Numbered from the stretch's first letter, positions 1 through 6,682 are shown. The stretch: 7,359 nucleotides of DNA from an uncultured Erysipelotrichaceae bacterium (GCA_902795905.1 CADBMY010000236.1:1-7359), one strand, 5' to 3'. The notes: generated from the sequence alone by a model not told the origin. Program-made: numbers and translations.

Positions 1-2552
1 AGACCGTAATATCCGGACGGATTATATGCCTGGGGGTTATATCCGGACTCTCTCTGCATATGGGCAAGAATACCAAACGCTGATGCCCGGTTAAGACCGA
101 GCGTACCGGTCAGATAACCGTATATCTGTCCGGCTGCCGTATTCGCTGCCGGTACATAACCGCCGGAACTGCCGCCTTCCGTCGGTGCTGAAGACTCTCT
201 TGGAGCTATCACCTTGACCGTAAACTGTTCGGAAGACTCATTGCCGGAACGGTCTCTGGCTCTGATCAGTACGGTATACGTTCCCGGTGTATTTACATCC
301 AGGTCTGTCGTTACTGTATAATACCCATTCTGCAATTGATCCGCATATGGCAGATCACCGTCTGTCTCATCACGTATATAGACAATACCCTGTCCTACCG
401 TATACGAGCTTCCGGCCGCAATATTCACATTCGCATAGCGCACCATGACGACCGGTGCTTTCGTATCCGTGACCGGCTGTGTACTGGGTACAGGTGCAGT
501 TGTCGGCGCAGGTGTGGCAGATGCCGACGGGGTCGGTGTCGCAGACGGAGTCGGGCTTGCCTCAGCCGTCTTCTCCGGTTCATCTTTCTTCTGTTTTACA
601 CTGACCGTAAAGCGTTCGTCGGAACGGTTCTTACTCTTGTCCATGGCTGTGACCGTGACTGTATAGACTGCCGGTTTGGTAAGATCCAGATCGGTCTCGA
701 CCGTATATGTCCCTTCACTGAGCGTTTCCGCCTGCACAAGATCACCATCTTCATCATCTCTGACATACATGACGGCAGAACGCGGATCATAACTTTCACC
801 TGCAGTCACATCCACATTGGCATATCTGACCATGATCAGCGGTGCTTTCTTATCTTCGGATGCTGCTGTCTTCTCTTCTTCGGCTTTCTTGTCATCTTCC
901 TCGTCTTCTTCGCCTGTCAGCACAAGCCGGAATTCTTCTGCAGCCCGGTTGCCCGAGGCATCTATGGCGATGATCCTGACCACATAGACGCCCGGTTTGG
1001 TGATATCCACTTCACTGTCGTCAATATAATATGCCCCGGCGGTTTCTTCCGTCGCCTGCATCAGGTCTCCGTCTACAGGATCCCTGACAGCTTCAATGTT
1101 GTCCGTCAGTGTATATCTTGTGCCGGCTGCTGCCTCAACGCGTGTTTCCTTGAGAATGATCTTCGGCGGCAGGGTATCCACAACTTCAAGATCCAGAGGG
1201 AACTCCCGGCTGACCTCATTGCCGAAAGAAGTCACGGTTTCCAGTGTATAGACGACCGTCTGTCTGCCGATCTTGTTTGTGTTGATCTCTCCGGCTGTAT
1301 ACGGCGCACTGGCTTCCTTTACATACTCCTCAGGCACAAACGCCATACCGTACTCGGCTGCCGGCAGATCGGTGAAAGTAATACTCAGCTGATCGTAGGC
1401 ATCCTGCAGTGCCTGATCTCTGTCCTGAATATACCTCTGATTCTTCCGATATCTCCCGTAGCCAAGCACAAGCAGTGCCGCAAGCAGCACAAAGAAAGTG
1501 ATCCAGAAGAAACCTATCCCTTTCTTTTCCCGTATATCATCATCAAAGGTATCCACATATGCCGTCTTTTTCTTCTTTTCCGGCTTTGCGGGTTCTTTCT
1601 TCTCTTCTTTCTGCACTTCCGGCAAAACGATCGCAACCGTCTCTGAACGTCCGTCGATCAGTGCCTGCATATCTTCCGGTATCGGGGCTTCGACTGTCTT
1701 TACTGCCTCGCCAAACGGTGATTTGAACGCCAGAGAGCTGCAGTGCAGAGCTGTCCGCTTCATCAGGTCCATGTCTCCGCCGTACAGTTCATCACCCAGA
1801 ATAGGATGTCCGATCGATGCCATATGTACACGAATCTGATGTGTTCTTCCCGTCTCTGTGGTGATCTGCAGGCGGGAGATCTGTTTTCCCTGTGATACAA
1901 ACTGTTTTACTACCGTATAATGCGTTACTGCCGGTTTGCCTTCTTCATCGGTGATCCGCTGGCGCTGATCCGGTACAGCCGCGATTGGCTTGTCAACGGT
2001 CCCGGTCGGCTTATCAAAGAAACCGGATACCAGTGCCGTATATGTTTTCTTCAGTTTTCCGTCTTCCAGCTGCTTGCTGAGTCTGGCGGCTGCCGGCTTA
2101 TTTTTGGCGTAGATCTCTGCCCCGCTGACAACACTGTCAAGCCTGCCGACTGCCCGTACAATAAAGTTCTGACCTCTGGCTCCGTAATAACTGGTCAGGA
2201 TCGTCCCCATCGAATCATCCAGATGTGTATGACTGGCATGCACGGGGATCCCGCTCGGTTTATTGACAACGACTTCGTCATCGTCCTCATAGAGGATATC
2301 CGGTACAATAGAGAGACTTTTGGTGACCTGTTTGGGATCTTCCGGAAAGACCAGAGTCAGGGTCTCGCCGACCTTCATATGATCATTGACATGGACCTGT
2401 CTGCCGCCGACCATGATCTTGCCGTCAAACTTCAGACGTGATATTTCGCGCTTTGAAAGATGGAGTTCATCGCTCAGGATCCTGCGTATCTCTCCCTGAT
2501 TCGTTGCGCTCCATGTGATCAGATTCAGCTTGTAGTCAATGATCTTCTGCAT
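1..2552 (-). CDS. RluA/RluD-family pseudouridine synthase fused to a membrane helix, Ig-like repeats and a lysozyme-like domain (3' end outside window)
   Basis: One frame stays open for 850 codons from ATG 2552 to the left edge; I translated it codon by codon. Residues 14-75 form an S4-like RNA-binding domain. Residues 80-295 are an RluA-type pseudouridine synthase, expected to isomerise uridines in 23S rRNA: NKPSG 97-101, GRLD with catalytic Asp139, KKTY with Tyr171, and ETGRTHQIR 233-241. This half alone has the usual RluD length (about 300). It is followed by a Lys/Glu linker (about 305-344), a hydrophobic helix 345-366, Ig-like modules at 391-458, 461-545, 570-652 and 699-781, a Pro/Thr/Ser spacer 665-695, and a phage-tail-lysozyme-like start at 803-850 with candidate catalytic Glu835. 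The predicted topology is N-terminus inside, C-terminus outside. The start lies 5 bases after the prfB stop, so the gene is probably cotranscribed with secA-prfB. The exact rRNA target cannot be told. The domain calls are firm for the synthase and good for the Ig-like modules and lysozyme. Confidence 0.88.
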   Translation of the reverse strand, partial: MQKIIDYKLNLITWSATNQGEIRRILSDELHLSKREISRLKFDGKIMVGGRQVHVNDHMKVGETLTLVFPEDPKQVTKSLSIVPDILYEDDDEVVVNKPSGIPVHASHTHLDDSMGTILTSYYGARGQNFIVRAVGRLDSVVSGAEIYAKNKPAAARLSKQLEDGKLKKTYTALVSGFFDKPTGTVDKPIAAVPDQRQRITDEEGKPAVTHYTVVKQFVSQGKQISRLQITTETGRTHQIRVHMASIGHPILGDELYGGDMDLMKRTALHCSSLAFKSPFGEAVKTVEAPIPEDMQALIDGRSETVAIVLPEVQKEEKKEPAKPEKKKKTAYVDTFDDDIREKKGIGFFWITFFVLLAALLVLGYGRYRKNQRYIQDRDQALQDAYDQLSITFTDLPAAEYGMAFVPEEYVKEASAPYTAGEINTNKIGRQTVVYTLETVTSFGNEVSREFPLDLEVVDTLPPKIILKETRVEAAAGTRYTLTDNIEAVRDPVDGDLMQATEETAGAYYIDDSEVDITKPGVYVVRIIAIDASGNRAAEEFRLVLTGEEDEEDDKKAEEEKTAASEDKKAPLIMVRYANVDVTAGESYDPRSAVMYVRDDEDGDLVQAETLSEGTYTVETDLDLTKPAVYTVTVTAMDKSKNRSDERFTVSVKQKKDEPEKTAEASPTPSATPTPSASATPAPTTAPVPSTQPVTDTKAPVVMVRYANVNIAAGSSYTVGQGIVYIRDETDGDLPYADQLQNGYYTVTTDLDVNTPGTYTVLIRARDRSGNESSEQFTVKVIAPRESSAPTEGGSSGGYVPAANTAAGQIYGYLTGTLGLNRASAFGILAHMQRESGYNPQAYNPSGYYG
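3..146 (-). other. Start of a phage-tail-lysozyme-like domain (residues 803-850, continues off the left edge)
   Basis: The order NTAAGQIYGYLTGTLGL, then AFGILAHMQRESGYNPQAYN, then SGYYG matches the N-terminal signature of the phage tail lysozyme family: a helix, GIL-x-x-x-Q-x-ESG-x-NP, then a Tyr-Gly that usually leads into GLxQW. Glu835 (bases 48-50) is the expected catalytic acid. These enzymes cut peptidoglycan glycan strands. The rest of the domain lies outside the window, so activity cannot be judged. Confidence 0.75.
210..458 (-). repeat. Ig-like repeat 3, DUF5011/Cry22Aa type (residues 699-781)
   Basis: This 83-residue module is ungapped against repeat 2: APVVMVRYANV, AAGSSY, DETDGDL, NTPGTYTVLIRARDRSGN, FTVKV. 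A Gly/Ser-rich hinge (GGSSGG, residues 793-798) separates it from the hydrolase domain. Confidence 0.8.
468..560 (-). other. Pro/Thr/Ser-rich spacer between Ig-like repeats 2 and 3 (residues 665-695)
   Basis: The segment is low-complexity, made almost only of Ala, Pro, Thr and Ser (for example PTPSATPTPSASATPAP). It is typical of extended linkers in surface proteins that cross or span the peptidoglycan. It supports an extracellular location for the C-terminal half. Confidence 0.8.
597..845 (-). repeat. Ig-like repeat 2, DUF5011/Cry22Aa type (residues 570-652)
   Basis: This module is 83 residues long, opening with MVRYANV, then TAGESY, DGDL, TKPAVYTVTVTAMDKSKN and FTVSV. By hand alignment roughly half of its residues are identical to repeat 3, with no gaps, and the opening MVRYANV is identical in both. 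This points to duplication within the gene. Confidence 0.8.
918..1172 (-). repeat. Ig-like repeat 1, DUF5011/Cry22Aa type (residues 461-545)
   Basis: It shows the family pattern: PPKI opening, AAAGTRYTL, a DPVDGDL core, DITKPGVYVVRIIAIDASGN and a closing strand EEFRLVL. Such modules usually act as rigid extracellular spacers or wall-binding units. It is followed by an acidic/Lys linker (residues 547-569) unlike the Pro/Thr spacer after repeat 2. Confidence 0.75.
1179..1382 (-). other. First, divergent Ig-like module of the fusion protein (residues 391-458)
   Basis: This is a beta-rich stretch directly after the membrane helix and a short polar stalk. It has the pattern of a bacterial Ig-like fold: alternating hydrophobics, TAGEINTNKIG, then VVYTLETVTSFGNEVSREF. 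It lacks the DGDL signature of the next three modules, so it belongs to a different or degenerate subfamily. Confidence 0.5.
1455..1520 (-). other. Single transmembrane helix inside the fusion protein (residues 345-366)
   Basis: The peptide is an uninterrupted hydrophobic run (GIGFFWITFFVLLAALLVLG). It is flanked on the N-terminal side by REKK and a Lys-rich linker, and on the C-terminal side by RYRK. With a cytoplasmic enzyme before it and Ig-like and hydrolase domains after it, an N-in/C-out signal-anchor orientation is the only sensible one. It lies about 50 residues after the end of the synthase domain. Confidence 0.85.
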
Positions 2553-2554
2553 AT

Positions 2555-2559
2555 TCCTT
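2555..2559 (-). promoter_or_regulatory. Ribosome binding site of the synthase-lysozyme fusion gene, overlapping the prfB stop
   Basis: AAGGA overlaps the TAA stop of prfB and sits only 2 bases before the ATG at 2552. This spacing is shorter than ideal, so translation probably relies on coupling or re-initiation by ribosomes ending on prfB. No better in-frame start is visible, and this ATG gives a complete S4 domain. Confidence 0.55.
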
Positions 2560-3659
2560 ACTGTACCTGAGACTTCAGATAACTAAAGATAAAACCATCA
2601 AGATCACCGTCCATGACACTCTGTATATTGCCTACTTCGTAGCCTGTACGAAGGTCCTTGACCATCGTATACGGACAGAATACATAGGAACGGATCTGTG
2701 AGCCCCACTCATTGGCTTTCTGCTCACCGCGGATCTCTGCCATCTTCTGGGCATTCTCCTCGATCTTCTTCTTTAACAGTTTGGACTTTAACATATTCAG
2801 ACAGCGCTCACGGTTCTGTATCTGTGAACGTTCCGTCTGACATGTGACGACGATACCGCTGGGCTTATGTGTCATGCGCACTGCCGAGTCGGTCTTGTTG
2901 ATGTGCTGTCCGCCGGCGCCGCTGGATCTCATCGTGACAACTTCGAGGTCGCGTTCATCGATCTCAATGTCAATGTCATCCTCAAATTCCGGCATGACTT
3001 CCACCGACGCAAACGATGTATGTCTTCTGGCATTGGAGTCAAACGGAGAGATACGCACCAGCCTGTGCACACCGTGCTCTGCTTTCAGGTAGCCGTATGC
3101 CATCGGTCCTTCGATCAGGATCGAACAGGATTTCAGGCCTGCTTCTTCACCTTCCAGGTAGTTCAGCACCTTGACCTTAAAGCCCTTCTGCTCGGCATAC
3201 CTTGTATACATCCTGTACAGCATCTCGCCCCAGTCCATGGCTTCTGTACCGCCGGCACCGGGATGGATCTCCAGGATCGCGTTATGTGAGTCATACGGTC
3301 CTGCAAGCAGCACCTGTACCTCAAACCTGTCAAACAGCTTCATCGTTTCCTTATATTCTTCATCCACGAGTTCTTTCAGGTCGGGGTCAAACTGTTCCTT
3401 CAGTTCATCCAGACTCATTGAGATCTCTTCGAGGGAGGTGGAAAGCGCATTGAAATTGTCGTTCAGTGAACGCAGGTTGTTTGTCTCACGGATCAGTGAC
3501 TGGGCAGCCTTCTGGTCATTCCAGAAGTCTTCCGCATTCATCCGTTCTTCGTTTTTTCTGATCGCTTCCTGTTTCCCCGCGAGGTCAAAGAGAGGAGCCA
3601 AGCTGCTCCAATTTTGCCTGGCTGGCGGAAACACTCTGTCTCATTTCAAATAATTCCAT
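2558..3659 (-). CDS. prfB: Peptide chain release factor 2, expressed by programmed +1 frameshift
   Basis: RF2 recognises UGA and UAA stop codons on the ribosome and triggers peptide release. Translation starts at ATG 3659 (MELFEMRQSVSAS...), reads 24 codons, meets an in-frame TGA at 3587-3585 after a CTT, and must shift +1 to GAC at 3586. The joined product is 366 residues, the normal RF2 length. The stop-codon-reading SPF tripeptide is at 204-206 and the catalytic GGQ at 249-251, within SGAGGQHINKTDSAVR. The gene follows secA with 9 bases between stop and ATG, the usual Bacillota arrangement, and is followed 5 bases later by the fusion gene. Low RF2 favours the shift and high RF2 favours termination, so the gene regulates itself. 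Identity is essentially certain. Confidence 0.97.
3584..3590 (-). promoter_or_regulatory. prfB +1 programmed frameshift site (CTTTGAC)
   Basis: CTT TGA C is the canonical RF2 autoregulatory site: slow termination at UGA lets the peptidyl-tRNA on CUU slip to UUU, and decoding resumes at GAC (Asp). Frame 0 before it encodes the conserved RF2 N-terminus and the +1 frame after it gives DLAGKQEAIRKNEERM. No AGGGGG-like Shine-Dalgarno stimulator lies just upstream. The sequence there reads GGCTCCTCT. Confidence 0.95.
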
Positions 3660-3671
3660 ACCTGTCTCCTA
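3660..3671 (-). promoter_or_regulatory. prfB ribosome binding site overlapping the secA stop codon
   Basis: TAGGAGACAGGT precedes ATG 3659. AGGAG (3670-3666) shares two bases with the secA TAG stop (3671-3669) and has a 6-base spacer to the start. This supports translational coupling of secA and prfB and fixes the prfB start. Confidence 0.85.
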
Positions 3672-6011
3672 ATTTACAACGACCTTCAGGTTCATACAGT
3701 ACCTGACGATCTCCTGTGCAATATCATGCATCATGTTTTCAAACATCTGATAGCCTTCCGTTACATATGCCTGCAGCGGATTATCCTGGGCGTAGGAACG
3801 CAGACCGATACCGTCTCTGAGTTTGGACATCGTATCGATATGGTTGACCCAGGCTCTGTCGATCACATTCAGAGAGACATCTTTCTCATACTGTCTGACT
3901 CTGTCCATGACCGGTGCCACTTTCTCATCGTATGCCTTCCAGGCCCTCTCCATGACCAGTTCGGAAGCCTGCTGGGATGTCATTCCCGACAGCTCTGCCG
4001 CTGTAACGATACCGGTAAAGCCCTGCTTATCCAGGCTCTCTGCCAGTTCATCTGCCAGCAGTGTACCATTGCGGGATTCCGGATCAACATAACTTGCACA
4101 GATATCACTGATGACTCTGCTGAACATATCATGGATGACATTATGTACATCCTCATGGTCAAGGATATAATTCCTCTGATCATACATGACTTCTCTCTGC
4201 TGACGCAGTACATCATCATACTGCAGCAGTGATTTACGGGCATCAAAGTTTACACCTTCCACACGTTTCTGTGCCGAAGAGATCGACTTTGTTACGGTCT
4301 TGGATTCGATTGCCTCATCACCAAGCTGGGCAAACAGACCTTCCATGCGCTCACTGCCGAAACGGATCATCAGATCATCCTGTACGGAGACAAAGAATCT
4401 GGATTCACCGGGATCGCCCTGACGTCCGGAACGTCCGCGCAGCTGGTTGTCTATACGCCTGGACTCATGACGCTCACTGCCGAGCACGCACAGACCGCCG
4501 AGCTCTCTGACGCCTTCGCCAAGCTTGATATCGGTTCCTCGGCCGGCCATGTTTGTGGCGATCGTGACAGCACCCTTCTGACCTGCCTTGGCGATGATCT
4601 CTGCTTCTCTGGCATTGTTCTTGGCATTCAGCACTTCATGACGGATCTTCTTCTTTTTCAGCATGTCACTGATCAGTTCCGATGTCTCAACGGCGATCGT
4701 ACCGACAAGCACAGGCTGTCCCTTCTCATGTCTTTCAATGACTTCATTGACCAGGGCTTCAAACTTTGCCTTCTTGGTTCCGTATACAGCATCCGGATAG
4801 TCAATTCTGGCAACCGGACGGTTGGTCGGGATCTCATACACCAGCATGTTATAGATCTCACGGAATTCTTCTTCCTCGGTCTTTGCGGTACCGGTCATAC
4901 CGGCCAGCTTGTTGTACAGACGGAAGAAGTTCTGGTAGGTGATCGTTGCCAGGACAGTCGTTTCCTGTTTGATCGAAATGCCTTCCTTGGCACATACAGC
5001 CTGATGCAGACCGTCCGACCACTCTCTGCCCTTCATCAGACGTCCGGTATTGGGATCGACGATGATGATCTCATCGCCTTCCTTATCCACGACATATTCG
5101 ATATCTCTGGACATGATATAGTTTGCCTTCAGGGCCTGATGGATCCTGTGCAGAAGCTGCGTATGTTCAAGATTATACAGATTCTCAATATGGAAAGCCT
5201 TCTCTGCCAGGGATACACCCTTCTCGGTCAGCTGTACCGTACGTCCCTTGACATCGATCTCATAGTCTTCCTCATTCTTCAGTCTTTTGACGAAACGGTC
5301 TGCCTGCAGGTAGAGATTGGCTGTCTGCCGCATACCGCCGGAAATGATCAGAGGTGTACGTGATTCATCGATCAGGATCGAGTCGACTTCATCCACCAGC
5401 GCAAAGTTCAGACCGCGCTGTACTCTGTCCGAAGGTTTCTTCACCATGTTGTCTCTCAGGTAGTCAAAACCCAGCTCCGAGTTTGTCGTATAAGTAATAT
5501 CACAGGCATAGGCAGCACGTTTCTGGGCAGGGGAAAGCTGACGCAGGTTCAGACCTACCGTCAGACCGAGGAAACGATGGATCGCTCCCATCCACTGCGA
5601 GTCACGTTCCGACAGATATTCGTTGACCGTCACGACATGAACACCCTGTCCTGCCAGTGCATTCAGATAAACTGCCATGACCGATGTCAGCGTCTTACCT
5701 TCACCGGTCTTCATCTCTGCGATGTTGCCCTCCTGCATGACGGCAGCACCGACCAGCTGTACATGATACGGGTATTCTCCGATCACTCTGCGGCAGGCTT
5801 CTCTCGCCGTCGCAAACGCTTCGGGAAGAATGTCATCCAGGGTCTCACCGGCTGCCAGACGTTCCTTCAGTTTCGGTGTCATTGCCTTGAGTTCATCATC
5901 ACTCAGCTTACTGTATTTATCTGCCAGATCTTCTGCCGGCTTGATCTTCTTCTCTATAGCCTTCAGCTTGCGGCCATCTGTATTAAACAAGGTATCGATG
6001 AAATTTGCCAT
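3669..6011 (-). CDS. secA: Preprotein translocase ATPase SecA, lacking the C-terminal zinc tail
   Basis: SecA is the cytoplasmic/peripheral-membrane motor that pushes unfolded preproteins through SecYEG using ATP. The 780-residue product has Walker A (MKTGEGKT, 100-107), DEVD 207-210 and IDESRTP 214-220. The second ATPase half carries TNMAGRGTDIKL 487-497 and QLRGRSGRQGDPGES 523-537. The helical scaffold/IRA1 region WVNHIDTMSKLRDGIGLRSY is at 721-740. It ends at residue 780 shortly after the scaffold, with no linker and no CxCxSGxxxxxCC zinc motif seen in E. coli and B. subtilis SecA. I chose ATG 6011 because MANFIDTLF is the family N-terminus and GGAGGG lies just upstream; the frame is open for 23 more codons, but these run through the promoter. 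Identity is certain. Confidence 0.98.
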   Translation of the reverse strand: MANFIDTLFNTDGRKLKAIEKKIKPAEDLADKYSKLSDDELKAMTPKLKERLAAGETLDDILPEAFATAREACRRVIGEYPYHVQLVGAAVMQEGNIAEMKTGEGKTLTSVMAVYLNALAGQGVHVVTVNEYLSERDSQWMGAIHRFLGLTVGLNLRQLSPAQKRAAYACDITYTTNSELGFDYLRDNMVKKPSDRVQRGLNFALVDEVDSILIDESRTPLIISGGMRQTANLYLQADRFVKRLKNEEDYEIDVKGRTVQLTEKGVSLAEKAFHIENLYNLEHTQLLHRIHQALKANYIMSRDIEYVVDKEGDEIIIVDPNTGRLMKGREWSDGLHQAVCAKEGISIKQETTVLATITYQNFFRLYNKLAGMTGTAKTEEEEFREIYNMLVYEIPTNRPVARIDYPDAVYGTKKAKFEALVNEVIERHEKGQPVLVGTIAVETSELISDMLKKKKIRHEVLNAKNNAREAEIIAKAGQKGAVTIATNMAGRGTDIKLGEGVRELGGLCVLGSERHESRRIDNQLRGRSGRQGDPGESRFFVSVQDDLMIRFGSERMEGLFAQLGDEAIESKTVTKSISSAQKRVEGVNFDARKSLLQYDDVLRQQREVMYDQRNYILDHEDVHNVIHDMFSRVISDICASYVDPESRNGTLLADELAESLDKQGFTGIVTAAELSGMTSQQASELVMERAWKAYDEKVAPVMDRVRQYEKDVSLNVIDRAWVNHIDTMSKLRDGIGLRSYAQDNPLQAYVTEGYQMFENMMHDIAQEIVRYCMNLKVVVN

Positions 6012-6014
6012 AAG

Positions 6015-6020
6015 CCCTCC
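6015..6020 (-). promoter_or_regulatory. secA ribosome binding site
   Basis: GGAGGG lies 3 bases before ATG 6011. It decides the start against the longer frame beginning at 6080. Confidence 0.8.
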
Positions 6021-6051
6021 ATGATAAAAACATACATTAAAATGCCTTTTT

Positions 6052-6080
6052 ATTATACCTGACCGGAGAGTTCTGTTCAA
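6052..6080 (-). promoter_or_regulatory. Sigma-A-type promoter for secA-prfB-fusion gene
   Basis: A -35 box TTGAAC (6080-6075) is followed by exactly 17 bases and a perfect -10 box TATAAT (6057-6052). The transcript would start near 6045, leaving a leader of about 35 bases before secA. The -35 box contains the TGA stop of comFC (6079-6077), so the promoter uses the last bases of that gene. I see no terminator between comFC and secA, so read-through from the com genes may add to it. Confidence 0.8.
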
Positions 6081-6682
6081 GGAAGCGTCTTTTCGACCGC
6101 AGACAGGATATAGATCTGTTTCCGGCAGGGAATGCCCTGAAGAGCTTTGAGAGCACCGCGTATCGTAGCGCCTGTTGTCAGTACATCATCACAAAGCAGT
6201 ACTTTCTTCGGTACGACAGCCCCTTCCTTCAGGATGATATGTTCCTTCATCTGCTGTCTTTCCTCATATGTCAGTTCTTTCTGTACTGCCGTATCCGTCT
6301 TTGCAAAGACTTCCAGCATCGGCATGCGCACACAGGTAAAGATCTCCTGCAGATGCGAGAATCCTCTGCGTTCCAGATTCTGCGGACTGCTCGGCATCAG
6401 CAGCAGTGTCCATCCCCGGTACTTCCGCCGGAAGCTGTCCCCGGTCTTATACAGGAAGACATCTTTCAGAGCTTCATCCCCGCATTCCTTAAACTGCAGC
6501 AGACAGTCACGGAAACCGCCGTCATAGGCATATTCCGCATAAGCTTTCACACCGTCTACGGTGAACCGCTTTCCTGTCCGGTGCCAGCCGTTCCGGCATT
6601 CCTCACACAGCAGATCATCACCGGCAAGCAGTTCCCGCAGGCTGTTCTCCCCGATCGTCTTACCGCACATCAGACAGCGCAT
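6077..6682 (-). CDS. comFC: ComFC-type phosphoribosyltransferase-like competence protein
   Basis: ComF proteins are needed for uptake of transforming DNA in competent bacteria; the fold is a phosphoribosyltransferase whose substrate is not settled. The 201-residue product has an N-terminal four-cysteine zinc motif (C3-x2-C6 ... C26-x2-C29), the family RGFSH segment in the middle, and the PRPP-binding motif DDVLTTGAT at 165-173. ATG 6682 is chosen because it begins just before the first zinc cysteine and has GGAGGG upstream. A TTG 11 codons further up has no support. The start overlaps the comFA end by 13 bases, so the two are translated together. The stop lies inside the secA -35 box. Identity is strong; the molecular role is inferred from the family. 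Confidence 0.93.
   Translation of the reverse strand: MRCLMCGKTIGENSLRELLAGDDLLCEECRNGWHRTGKRFTVDGVKAYAEYAYDGGFRDCLLQFKECGDEALKDVFLYKTGDSFRRKYRGWTLLLMPSSPQNLERRGFSHLQEIFTCVRMPMLEVFAKTDTAVQKELTYEERQQMKEHIILKEGAVVPKKVLLCDDVLTTGATIRGALKALQGIPCRKQIYILSAVEKTLP

Noticed and set aside
336..1646. Long plus-strand open frame (436 codons)
   Set aside because: It is antisense to the Ig-like region of the fusion gene. The product is Cys/Arg/His/Ile-rich with no recognisable domain and no ribosome binding site, as expected for the complement of a Thr/Asp/Val-rich coding sequence.
1640..1670. Missing stop codon between two normal genes caused by a sequencing error
   Set aside because: It cannot be excluded from sequence alone, but no frame change occurs before or after the seam, and the linker is smooth and Lys/Glu-rich. 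I see no separate ATG with a good ribosome binding site for a second gene. It is kept as the main caveat to the fusion.
2553..2600. Terminator between prfB and the fusion gene
   Set aside because: Only 5 bases separate them, and I see no GC stem followed by a T run on the minus strand.
2558..3634. RF2 read as a single frame from a GTG at 3634
   Set aside because: It gives a non-family N-terminus. The AGGAG-ATG at 3659 plus the CTTTGAC shift restores the conserved RF2 start and a 366-residue protein.
4467..5363. Plus-strand open frame of 298 codons inside secA
   Set aside because: It lies wholly opposite conserved SecA sequence, has no family resemblance and no start signals.
6012..6080. N-terminal extension of SecA by 23 residues
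   Set aside because: It runs through the -35/-10 promoter and comFC stop. MANFIDTLF at 6011 has its own ribosome binding site and matches the family start.
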